Source: Longimicrobium sp.
Lineage (GTDB): Bacteria; Gemmatimonadota; Gemmatimonadetes; Longimicrobiales; Longimicrobiaceae
DNA length: 64,000 nucleotides
Direction: 5' to 3'
NCBI RefSeq assembly: GCF_036388275.1
Contig: NZ_DASVSF010000100.1
Coordinates: 1 to 64,000, forward strand
Both the position numbers and the translations under genes were made by a program. Of the stretch, positions 26,142-33,607 are shown one piece after another (the stretch's first letter is position 1; every line of letters begins with the position of its first letter). The notes beneath the pieces were generated by a model. That model saw nothing but the letters and a program-made list of their open reading frames with translations. It was not told where the DNA came from and searched no databases.

Positions 26142-27633
26142 CCAGGCGCGGGCGGCGGACGGTGAGGGCCAGCTCAGCCGCCGCGCGTTCCTCCACCATG
26201 CCGCGGCGCTGGCCGCGGCAGCCTGGGCGGCGGGGTGCAGGGACGGGGCGGCCGCCGCGACGGCCCCGAGTTCGGTGGAGATCCTGGTGGTGGGCGCGGG
26301 GCTGGCCGGGTTGGCCGCGGCACGGGAGCTGGAGCGGAGCGGGCACGAGGTGCTGGTCCTGGAGGCGCGCGGGCGGCCCGGCGGACGGGTGCTGACGCTG
26401 CGGGAGCCCTTCGACGACGGGCTGTACGCCGAGGCGGGCGCGGTCTTCGTGCCCGCGCACCACCATCACACGATCACCTTCGCGCGCGAGCACGGAGTGC
26501 CGCTCGTTCCCGCGTTCGACCGGCGCCGCGCGGGGAGCCAGTGGTTCCACGTGGCGGGCCGGCTCGTCCGCGCGGATCCGGAGGGACGCGTTCCATGGCC
26601 GCTGCCGCTTCCCCCCGCCGAGCAGGGCATGTCGCCCGGCGCGCTCCAGGAGCGGTATCTCGGGCCGCTGATCCAGCGCCTGGGCGACCCGGCGCATCCC
26701 TCGTGGCCGAGCGAAGCGGCGCTGGCGTACGATGTGTTGAGCCTCGCCGATCTGCTGCGCCGCGAGGGGGCCTCGGAGAACGCGATCACGATCGCGCGGC
26801 TGGGCTACCTGGACGAGTGGGGCGACGGGATCGACTACATATCCGCCCTGGGAATGCTGCGCGACCTCGCGATCAACGGGCGCGGCCACGACACGTTCTC
26901 CGTCCAGGGCGGAACCGACCGGCTGCCTCGCGCCATGGCGGCCCGGCTGGCGGAACGGATCCGCTACGGCGCCGCGGTCACCGCCATCCGTCGGCGCCGC
27001 AGGGGCGTGGACGTGGAGTACGTCGAAGGGGGCACCCTGCGAGCGGTGAGGGCACGGCGGCTGGTTTGCGCGATCCCCTTCCCCGCGTTGCGCACCGTCC
27101 GGGCATCTCCCCCGTGGACGGCGGGGAAGCAGGCCGCCATCCACGGACTGCCCTCGACCTCGGTGACGCGCGTGTACCTGCAGGTTGGACGCCGGTTCTG
27201 GGACGAGGACGCCCCCGCAAGCACGCCGACGGACCTGCCCATCATGCTGGCAGCCGAAGCCAGCCGCGGCCAGCCGGGCGAGCGCGGCATCCTGGAAGCG
27301 TTCATCACCGGCGCGCGGGCGCGGGAGGTGGAACGAATGGCGCCAGCAGACCGCGTCTCGTTCGCGGCCGGGCACATGGAGCGCATCTACCCCGGGCTGC
27401 GGCGGCACTTGGAGCGCGGCGCGTCGTACGCCTGGGACGGCGACCCGTGGTCCCGGGGCGACTACGCCTGGTTCCGCCCCGGGCAGGTGCGACGCTTCCT
27501 TCCGCACCTGGCCACGCCCGAGGGCCGCGTGCACTTCGCGGGCGACCACACCTCCACCTCGCCCGGGTGGATGAACGGTGCGCTGGAGTCCGGGCTCCGC
27601 GCCGCGGACGAGATCACGAATGACGCCGGGTGA
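26110..27633 (+). CDS. Tat-exported FAD-dependent amine oxidase
   Basis: A 507-residue flavin amine oxidase. The N-terminus carries a Tat signal, S23-R-R-A-F-L28 followed by an alanine-rich core ending WAAGC at Cys43, so it is exported folded with its cofactor and may be lipidated. The FAD motif is G62-AGLAG-67 in VEILVVGAGLAGLAAAREL, then the RPGGRVLTL loop. The C-terminal VHFAGDHTSTSPGWMNGALESG is the second flavin site of monoamine and L-amino-acid oxidases. The start is a TTG at 26110, supported by GGAGGAA four bases upstream; no ATG or GTG exists in frame before the Tat signal. It overlaps the DsbA-like gene by 32 bases. The substrate is unknown: amines, amino acids, or residues of the locus's peptides. 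Confidence 0.85.
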   Translation: MSAGCSPAGADQARAADGEGQLSRRAFLHHAAALAAAAWAAGCRDGAAAATAPSSVEILVVGAGLAGLAAARELERSGHEVLVLEARGRPGGRVLTLREPFDDGLYAEAGAVFVPAHHHHTITFAREHGVPLVPAFDRRRAGSQWFHVAGRLVRADPEGRVPWPLPLPPAEQGMSPGALQERYLGPLIQRLGDPAHPSWPSEAALAYDVLSLADLLRREGASENAITIARLGYLDEWGDGIDYISALGMLRDLAINGRGHDTFSVQGGTDRLPRAMAARLAERIRYGAAVTAIRRRRRGVDVEYVEGGTLRAVRARRLVCAIPFPALRTVRASPPWTAGKQAAIHGLPSTSVTRVYLQVGRRFWDEDAPASTPTDLPIMLAAEASRGQPGERGILEAFITGARAREVERMAPADRVSFAAGHMERIYPGLRRHLERGASYAWDGDPWSRGDYAWFRPGQVRRFLPHLATPEGRVHFAGDHTSTSPGWMNGALESGLRAADEITNDAG

Positions 27634-27782
27634 CACCAGCCGCGCTGTACACTTTCCTGCCTCCAAGAACGGGCGTGGCAGCAGGCCCAGGACCGCAGCA
27701 ACGGCCGAAGATCATCCACCCGTTACTTCGGCGGTTGGCCCCGAATGCCACTTCGGTTCTCCGGTTTCACGGTGAGGCAGTT

Positions 27783-27802
27783 GGGAACAGCGCGCTGTTC
27801 CC
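27783..27802. terminator. Perfect 20-base palindrome
   Basis: GGGAACAGCGCGCTGTTCCC is fully self-complementary. It lies 150 bases after the amine oxidase stop. It could be the operon's terminator stem or a regulator site. Confidence 0.4.
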
Positions 27803-28265
27803 TGGCGCTCGCCCTGTCAATCAAAAACGCAGCCCCTCTCCTCGCGACTTATAGGCGATCGGCGTTGCAAAGCTCATCGCGCACCCCGACCAAGCAGGAG
27901 CTCACCCCCTCGACCATCGAAGGCGCGGGATCACGTTTCGTTCGATACCTCGTTGTGGTACGTGAAGCCTCCGATTCTAACCGCATTCCTGCCGAACTCG
28001 GCACCGCCATTGTGCGGGCGGCCGCCCACTTTGAGGGCTGGCTACCTCACCTCATGTTGATGGTACGAAACGGCATCGGCGGTGGCGTAGTACATCGCCG
28101 CGCAGACTCGATGGAGCGAAGCTTACCAGTCGGAACTCAATCGGAAGCCCCCAGCCTCAGAGCACCAGACGTCGTGCCTCCGTGCCAGTCGGTGCCCTCG
28201 ATAGCGGGTGTCAAACAATCCGAAGGTGCGCCTGAGAGCTAAGTAGGGTTCCCCGTTCGTAACGG

Positions 28266-28466
28266 GTGTACAATCCGTCAGAGGCACGGAAGAGGGACGG
28301 AACGCGGTCTGTCGGCCCCCACGGATCGAATGGCCATACAGTCAGCGTAAAGACTGCGGTGCACTCCGAACCTGACGACCGGCGGTTCCGTATACGCTTG
28401 AACATCACTGCGGCGCGGGGCTCCGGAACGTGTGTCCTTCAAACAGGGGAAACGGAGGATGGATGA
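28266..28466 (+). CDS. Doubtful small ORF, 66 aa
   Basis: A GTG-started frame encodes a polar 66-residue product ending in GSGTCVLQTGETEDG. It overlaps the next frame by eight bases in an arrangement typical of coupled genes, and its second half reads like protein (VSVKTAVHSEPDDRRFRIRLNITAA). There is no clear ribosome site or known family. It may be the tail of a decayed gene. Confidence 0.3.
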   Translation: MYNPSEARKRDGTRSVGPHGSNGHTVSVKTAVHSEPDDRRFRIRLNITAARGSGTCVLQTGETEDG

Positions 28467-28623
28467 GGCGAAAATGCACCGCGTCACGTAGCAAGACGAA
28501 GACGAGGCAAAGTCGGTGGAATGCTTCGGGGTTCTCGACCGCGACGGTCCAAAGATTTGGATTGGCGACTACTTCTTTACCGAGGCGGCGGTCGTCACCT
28601 TCACACCCACGTCGGGCGCGTGA
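28459..28623 (+). pseudogene. Small gene interrupted by an in-frame amber codon
   Basis: An ATG at 28459 with GGAGG directly before it opens MDEAKMHRVT, then a TAG at 28489-28491. The same frame continues as QDEDEAKSVECFGVLDRDG and on to ...IWIGDYFFTEAAVVTFTPTSG before a TGA at 28621. The continuation reads like a genuine small protein, so a point mutation of a sense codon (for example CAG to TAG) is the simplest explanation. Programmed readthrough is an alternative but unsupported. The family is not recognised. Confidence 0.4.
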
Positions 28624-28733
28624 AAACGACGGGGCCGGACCCTACCGGGTTCCGGACCCCTCGCTTGGCCGACTACATCCGGGCCGGTCCGGCTACATCC
28701 GGGAGACCTTTAGCGGGTGGACGCACTACGTCT

Positions 28734-29381
28734 TTACTGTGCGCGACCGTACTGGATATCGGTTTCTAGCCGCCTCGCCAGAACAGCCGCCGCGTACCAG
28801 ACCTCCGGGGCTTCAACGGTATGCCCAGCAGCGATCGACTGCAACAGTGCGAGGACCGACTCCGCGATCGGGGCGCTCAGCGGCTGCTCACCGTCGAGCG
28901 GATAATACCCGGTGCTCGACCCACCCTTCAGGGGAATCCGAGCGATCGAATCGGGAGGAACGAGATCCGTTAACCAAATTGCGTTATGGGGGTCCGTATA
29001 GCGGGTTAGCACCAACATTGCTGCCGCACGCACCGCAGCAGGCCGAGACCGGTCCGTCGCGGTTGCTCTCAACTGCTGATAAAGCCGAACATCTTTCAAC
29101 CGTAAACTTGACCAAACCAGCACGTCTATCTCGCTCCCGCCGGTAATCGTCTGCCACACCGTCGCGAGCGCAGCCGGACCCTCACCCTCGCAGCCGGAGA
29201 TCTGATGCAAGGCCCAGGCGCAATTCGTATGGGGATGGCCGGTAGTCAGAACCTGCGCTGCGAGGCGACAGTCGTTCCGGTGGTTCACCTGCAGATCCCT
29301 CGCGTCGCGCTGCCCAGCAGCAGGGGCCGCGCAGAACAGCATTGCGCCGACGAGGAGTCGGATGCTCTTAGATGTCGTCAT
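28734..29381 (-). CDS. Secreted helical-repeat-like protein of unknown function, 215 aa
   Basis: The product has a signal peptide (residues 1-24, cleavage near APAAGQ) and a mature domain with regularly spaced helical stretches and scattered cysteines (NDCRLAAQVL, TNCAWALHQISGC, RPAAVRAAAMLVLTRYTD), suggesting HEAT-like repeats held by disulfides. The ATG at 29381 has an AGGAG ribosome site that lies across the end of the upstream gene (12-base gap), so it is translated as the second gene of a two-gene operon. Codon use is less GC-biased than in flanking genes, indicating acquisition. No known family is recognised. Confidence 0.7.
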   Translation of the reverse strand: MTTSKSIRLLVGAMLFCAAPAAGQRDARDLQVNHRNDCRLAAQVLTTGHPHTNCAWALHQISGCEGEGPAALATVWQTITGGSEIDVLVWSSLRLKDVRLYQQLRATATDRSRPAAVRAAAMLVLTRYTDPHNAIWLTDLVPPDSIARIPLKGGSSTGYYPLDGEQPLSAPIAESVLALLQSIAAGHTVEAPEVWYAAAVLARRLETDIQYGRAQ

Positions 29382-29393
29382 CAGTTGTTTCTC

Positions 29394-30926
29394 CTAGCGG
29401 GCCGGGGCATTCTTCAGCTCGCCCCCGCGTTGATTTTTAAGTACACACGGGGTGCCTTGGTAGTTCGGTACTACATTACCTCCAGGCCGTATATGCAAGA
29501 GCAGTGATTCCGCTCGGGCGAATCCGTCGAGTTCGTCCCAGGCTTGTGTGTACTTGTCGTACAGGTCCGCCACATCCGACGATGTCGCTTGTTCCAGATC
29601 TGAGATCGCCGCCGGAAATTTCTGCGACAGCGCCGCTTCATACACGCGGCCGTGCTCCTTCTCGTGCCGTTCCACCCTTGGTGGCAGCTCTCGGGCAACG
29701 ACAATCGGGGGGCACCAGTTGATCCCACTGGTGACGTTCCCCGTGGCGTTTGGATCTTGAGCCCGGTAAAAGTCGCTCCCCATCGTCATAGCCGGAGTAT
29801 TCAAGACGTAAAAGCCAAAGAAGCTAATAGTCGCATTATCCGCGAAGTAGTCTAGCCCATCGTTCGGTCCCCCGTTGACGGGAGCCGTATCGTCTGGGGG
29901 CAGATCGCCCGGTCGTTCCGTTCTGAACCAACTCGCGAAACCCAGATCTTCCGCCCACTCGATTCTGCTCGGTATAACCATCCGGGAATCTCCAGGCGTT
30001 TGAACGAACCTGTAATCAGGCTGGCGGTCCCGCCAGTCACGTGGCTCAACAGTTACCGGAACCGATCGGTCGAGAAGTTCGCCACCGTTGACCCGCGCAC
30101 GGACGGTAACCGTGCCACTGATAACCATCTGACCACCCCAGGTTGTATCTGGAGTTGTGAATTCCTCTGGAGACGTGTACAACCGCCCGTGCGAATCGGT
30201 CCCAGTGAAACTCCATTCTTGAACTTGGACAGTTCCGCTACTCGCCTTGACCAAGCAACGAATCTCCTGCGCCCGCGTAACGCGGTTGGACCCCAAATCA
30301 CCCGCGCAGGAGAGTTCGAGATCTTCTGAATCCCGCGTGTATCGAATCTCGTCGATCATACCCATATATGACTTGATCGTGCACCTGCGAATGCCCTCTG
30401 CAGGGATGCTCAAAGACTCGAGCGGGAACGGCAGGGGGCCGTTGTAGTTCATCATAACGCCACGAGAAATAATTGGGCCGGGTGCAAAGTCGCTACCGAT
30501 CTGCGAGCCATTCCCGTCGAAGCAGGTGATTTCAAGGTCGCCATATAGGCGAGCGTTGAAGGTGAGGTTCTTTACGGGAAAATCAAAGAGGAATTCCCCG
30601 GTTCTTGGACCGTAGTCGAGGAACATCGCACCGGAACCACCTGAGGGTGGCCAGACTTCTACAAGGGACTCATCCCATGAAAGCGACGAACTCAGTGTAG
30701 TATACGGCCCGGCAATTCTCAGCCCGGCTTGGCCGAAGTATGGGATCGTCCCAGGGCCTAGGCGTTCGAAGTGGATCACGAACTCTCCTGAATTACTGCC
30801 CCGACCCCAGCCGTAGTATAGCGAAGGGGTAGCCGGGGTGGGGAGGAGAGCCTGATTGTCAGTACATGCTGCTGTAAACGCGAGAACGATGAAAGTCAGT
30901 CCTGTTCCGATAGCTCGCCTGCTCAT
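29394..30926 (-). CDS. Large lipoprotein with a possible HEKEH metal motif, 510 aa
   Basis: A 510-residue lipoprotein (signal ending AFTAAC). The N-terminal 180 residues look like beta-sandwich (LTFNARLYGDLEITCFDGNGSQIG). Residues about 215-300 resemble an immunoglobulin-like module (QEWSFTGTDSHGR...TWGGQMVISGTVTVRARVNGG). Near residue 430 is VERHEKEHGRVYEAAL, an HExxH zinc-peptidase-like motif in a helix, as in DUF922-type predicted peptidases. A third ligand cannot be assigned. Composition is clearly lower in GC than in the core genes. It is followed at once by the secreted protein at 28734, probably its functional partner. Function is unknown; protease activity is a hypothesis. Confidence 0.7.
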   Translation of the reverse strand: MSRRAIGTGLTFIVLAFTAACTDNQALLPTPATPSLYYGWGRGSNSGEFVIHFERLGPGTIPYFGQAGLRIAGPYTTLSSSLSWDESLVEVWPPSGGSGAMFLDYGPRTGEFLFDFPVKNLTFNARLYGDLEITCFDGNGSQIGSDFAPGPIISRGVMMNYNGPLPFPLESLSIPAEGIRRCTIKSYMGMIDEIRYTRDSEDLELSCAGDLGSNRVTRAQEIRCLVKASSGTVQVQEWSFTGTDSHGRLYTSPEEFTTPDTTWGGQMVISGTVTVRARVNGGELLDRSVPVTVEPRDWRDRQPDYRFVQTPGDSRMVIPSRIEWAEDLGFASWFRTERPGDLPPDDTAPVNGGPNDGLDYFADNATISFFGFYVLNTPAMTMGSDFYRAQDPNATGNVTSGINWCPPIVVARELPPRVERHEKEHGRVYEAALSQKFPAAISDLEQATSSDVADLYDKYTQAWDELDGFARAESLLLHIRPGGNVVPNYQGTPCVLKNQRGGELKNAPAR

Positions 30927-31092
30927 GAGGGCCTGGTGGTGGGGAGGTTACAAAAAGGCGGCACACGAAGTGACGAGTAGTGGAACGTAAGAGCATTCCG
31001 GCGCGGATGCAACTCTAGTAGGCTGGAAATGAACGCACCTACACGAAGTGTTTTTCAGCCGAAGCCGCGTCTGGCTGACGTTTTGTGGCGAC

Positions 31093-31180
31093 GTTCCGCC
31101 CCGGACAAGTGCGGCGTTTCCGCCTAGCACCGGCAGTGCCCAAGCTGGAGTCCGGGTTGCGCGCCGCGGGCGAGCTCACG
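31093..31180 (+). pseudogene. Remnant of an amine oxidase gene, 3' part
   Basis: 31093-31132 resembles 27471-27510 of the intact amine oxidase gene, and 31144-31180 resembles 27582-27618 (coding LESGLRAADE), with about 70 bases deleted between. Reading frame is lost. It precedes the fragment of the middle of the gene, so the order is inverted relative to the intact gene. Confidence 0.7.
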
Positions 31181-31227
31181 GAGGGTGAACGCCAGCGTCC
31201 CGTACGCTTTCCCCCCTCTGAGGCGAT

Positions 31228-31610
31228 TGCGAAGCGGCGCTGGCGTACGATGCGTTGAACCTCGCCGATCTGCTGCGCCAAGGGGCCTCGGAGAACGCGA
31301 TCGCGATCGCGCGGCTGGGCTACCTGGACGAGTGGGGCGACGGAATCGACCACGTATCCGCGCTGGGGATGCTGCGGGACCTCGCGATCAACGGGCGCGG
31401 CCACGACACGTTCTCCGTCCAGGGCGGAACCGACCGGCTGCCCCGCGCCATGGCGGCCAAGCTGGCGGGACGGACCCGCTATGGCGCCGCGGGCATCGCC
31501 ATCCACCGGCGCCGCAGGGGGTGGAGGTCGAGTACGTCGAAGGGGGTACACCGCGGACCGTAAGGGCACGGCGGCTGGTTTGCGCGATCCCTTCCCCGCG
31601 TGGCCGAGTA
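31228..31610 (+). pseudogene. Remnant of an amine oxidase gene, middle part
   Basis: Aligns with 26709-27098 of the intact amine oxidase gene at roughly 90% identity by eye, including the run coding ARLGYLDEWGDGID and the one coding GHDTFSVQGGTDRLPRAMA. Small deletions break the frame (near 31289 and after 31510). It has no start, Tat signal, FAD motif or C-terminus. Since the copies are still very similar, the duplication is fairly recent, or the copies have exchanged sequence. Confidence 0.85.
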
Positions 31611-31973
31611 CCACGACCCGGTGCAGGCAGTGCGCGCGCGAGTTGCCGCGGCGCAGGCTCCGCTGGACCGGCTGGAGGGCGTCGGGAAGAAATCCGCACC
31701 GGCCGCCTTAGGCGCACCCTTCCAGAGGTGCTGGCTGTGCACGTCGCGACGGATGGCCGCATCTGGGTTCAGCGATGGATGCCCGAGGGAAAAGCGGGTT
31801 CGGCGTACGACGTATTCACGCGGAACGGGACGTATCTCTCCACTGTGCTGGTCCCCGCAAAGTTCAGCCGGGCCCCGGCACCGGTGTTCACGTCCACGAG
31901 GGTCTACGGCGTGGTACTCGACGAAGAAACCGAGGTACAACAGGTCGGCGCCTTCGAGGTGAGCGTCCCATAG
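31600..31973 (+). pseudogene. Remnant of a 6-bladed propeller gene, 3' end
   Basis: One frame reads AEYHDPVQAVRARVAAAQAPL and then shifts near 31685 into EEIRTGRLRRTLPEVLAV, followed by HVATDGRIWVQRWMPEG and a C-terminus ending ETEVQQVGAFEVSVP. This matches the last blades of 6-bladed propeller lipoproteins such as those at 24298 and 38170. The 5' two thirds are missing. With the adjoining amine oxidase fragments it marks a decayed second propeller/oxidase locus. Confidence 0.65.
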
Positions 31974-32235
31974 GTTTCCAGCGGCAACTCACGACTGTCC
32001 GGAAGTTCGCGCGCCGCAGCCGGGAGGCAGTCACAACGCGGGACCGCTCGCTGGCTCCAACGACGGACAGCGGTCCGTATTCCGTTCGTCGCCGGGGGAT
32101 GGGCCGTACTCGGACGGTGGCGGTCCGCCTCGCCGCGCCCGGCGGCGGCAGCGCGGGCAACCATGGACGCATCGCAGGTATCTACTCCACAGGCACTGAC
32201 TCAATCGTCCGAGCCGTGGCGCCTTTTGTGACCGA

Positions 32236-32264
32236 TTGTGCTAGCGCGCTAGCACGCATAAATT
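32236..32264 (+). promoter_or_regulatory. Promoter of the RND efflux operon with overlapping palindromic operator
   Basis: A -35-like TTGTGC (32236-32241) and a -10-like TAAATT (32259-32264) are exactly 17 bases apart. The perfect 18-base palindrome GTGCTAGCGCGCTAGCAC (32238-32255) covers the -35 box and spacer, where a dimeric repressor (TetR or MarR type) would block polymerase. It lies 64 bases before the first gene of the operon. No regulator gene is adjacent, so the repressor is encoded elsewhere. Confidence 0.65.
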
Positions 32265-32327
32265 TAGGAGTCGGCCCCCTGGACTGGCGTCCAGGCCCGG
32301 TGCCCCGCCTTTCTCCCGCCGAGTTGC

Positions 32328-33506
32328 ATGATGCCAGCAAGACGCACCGCCGCCGCCGTCGTGGCTGCCCTCGTCGTCGCCCTGCTCGGGGGCGCCATCT
32401 ACGACCGCACCCGCGACGCCCAGGCCGCGCCCGGCACCCCGGAGAAGGGGTCGAAGCCGCTGGTGCAGACCTCCGCATCCACCTCGTTCGACAGCGACGT
32501 CGCCATTCCCGTGCAGGGAACGGCAGCCACGCGCGGCGAGCTGGTGATGGCGGTCAGTGCGGCGGGGCAGGCCGAGGCGTGGCAGAAGGCGGTGCTGGTG
32601 GCGCAGGTGAACGGGCGCATCGCAACGCTGGGCGTGCGCGAGGGCGACGGCGTCCGCTCCGGCCAGGGCGTGGTGGGGCTGGACGGCGCCGAGTACGCGC
32701 TGGCGGTGGAAGAGGCTCAGGCGGCGCTGCGCGAGGCGCAGAGCAAGTACCGCGAGGCCACGCTGTTCGACGAGCAGATCACCGACGCCTCCGTCCGGGC
32801 CGACCGCCAGGCCGCCGCGCGCGCGCGCAGCGGGCTCGACGCGGCCGACGTGCGGCTGCGGCGCGCCCGGCTGGACCTGGCGCGCACCCGGCTGGGCGCC
32901 CCCTTCGCGGGCCGCGTCGCTTCGCTGAAGGTGGTTCCCGGCCAGTGGGTGCGGCAGGGCGACGAGCTGATGACCGTCGTGTCGCTGGACCCCATCCGGG
33001 TAGAGGTGCAGGTGCTGGAAAGCGAGATCGCGCACCTGACGGCCGGCCGCACCGCCACCGTCAGCTTCGCCGCGTTTCCCGACGAGCGCTTCACCGGCCG
33101 TGTGCAGACCATCAACCCCATCGTGGAGAGCGGCACCCGCACCGCGCGCGTCACCGTGCTGGTGCCCAACCCGGGCGGCCGCATCCTTCCCGGGATGTAC
33201 GCGCGCGTTTCGCTGGAGGCGCGGCGCTACGCCAACCGCGTGATGGTGCCCCGCAGCGCCATCCTGGAGCGCGACCGCCGCACCATGCTCTTCGTGTACG
33301 AGGGCTCGGGGAGCGAGGGCCTGGCCAAGTGGCGCTACGTGACCACGGGGCTGCAGAACGACGGCTTCGTGGAGATCGTCTCCAACCCCGACACCGACAG
33401 CGTGGCGCCCGGCGAAACGGTGCTCACCGAAGGCCACTACACGCTCATCCACGACGCGCGCGTGCGCCTGGTGGACGACGCCAAGGCCGAGGGCGGACGC
33501 CCGTAG
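32328..33506 (+). CDS. RND efflux periplasmic adaptor subunit
   Basis: A 392-residue membrane fusion protein linking an RND permease to a TolC channel. It has an N-terminal membrane/signal segment (residues about 5-25), a lipoyl-like half (VNGRIATLGVREGDGVRSGQGVVGLD), a helical hairpin (ALAVEEAQAALREAQSKYREA...AADVRLRRARLDLARTRLGAPFAGRV), the beta-barrel (IRVEVQVLESEIAHLTAGRTATVSF) and a membrane-proximal domain. The second lipoyl half follows the hairpin directly (GQWVRQGDELMTVVSLDP), as in AcrA. Two adjacent ATGs (32328, 32331) could start it. It opens a five-gene efflux operon under the palindrome-controlled promoter. Confidence 0.92.
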   Translation: MMPARRTAAAVVAALVVALLGGAIYDRTRDAQAAPGTPEKGSKPLVQTSASTSFDSDVAIPVQGTAATRGELVMAVSAAGQAEAWQKAVLVAQVNGRIATLGVREGDGVRSGQGVVGLDGAEYALAVEEAQAALREAQSKYREATLFDEQITDASVRADRQAAARARSGLDAADVRLRRARLDLARTRLGAPFAGRVASLKVVPGQWVRQGDELMTVVSLDPIRVEVQVLESEIAHLTAGRTATVSFAAFPDERFTGRVQTINPIVESGTRTARVTVLVPNPGGRILPGMYARVSLEARRYANRVMVPRSAILERDRRTMLFVYEGSGSEGLAKWRYVTTGLQNDGFVEIVSNPDTDSVAPGETVLTEGHYTLIHDARVRLVDDAKAEGGRP

Positions 33507-33607
33507 CGGCTCGACCGTGATCCTTCCACCCTTCCCGCACGGCAGTTCCGTGCAGGAAGGGCCGGGGGCGAGGGGCCGCTTCGGCGCGCTCGCTCCACAC
33601 TCTTTCG

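Larger units (their letters stand above)
27634..28733. other. 1.1-kb gene-poor, lower-GC stretch
   Basis: Base composition drops below that of the neighbours. The only structures I can support are a 20-base palindrome (27783-27802) and two overlapping short frames (28266-28466 and 28459-28623), one broken by an amber codon. The rest shows no convincing coding signal in any frame and looks like decayed DNA. Confidence 0.5.
30927..32327. other. 1.4-kb region of pseudogene fragments and a promoter
   Basis: No intact gene is present. It holds the leader of the leftward lipoprotein gene (about 30927-31090), scrambled fragments of an amine oxidase gene (31093-31180 and 31228-31610), the broken end of a propeller gene (31600-31973), about 260 bases with no recognisable content, and the efflux operon promoter at 32236-32264. 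Confidence 0.7.

Noticed and set aside
27745..28242. A 165-codon open frame in the low-GC stretch
   Set aside because: Its start lies inside low-information sequence, it has no ribosome site or domain, it spans a palindrome, and its composition does not look like protein. Kept only as part of the gene-poor region.
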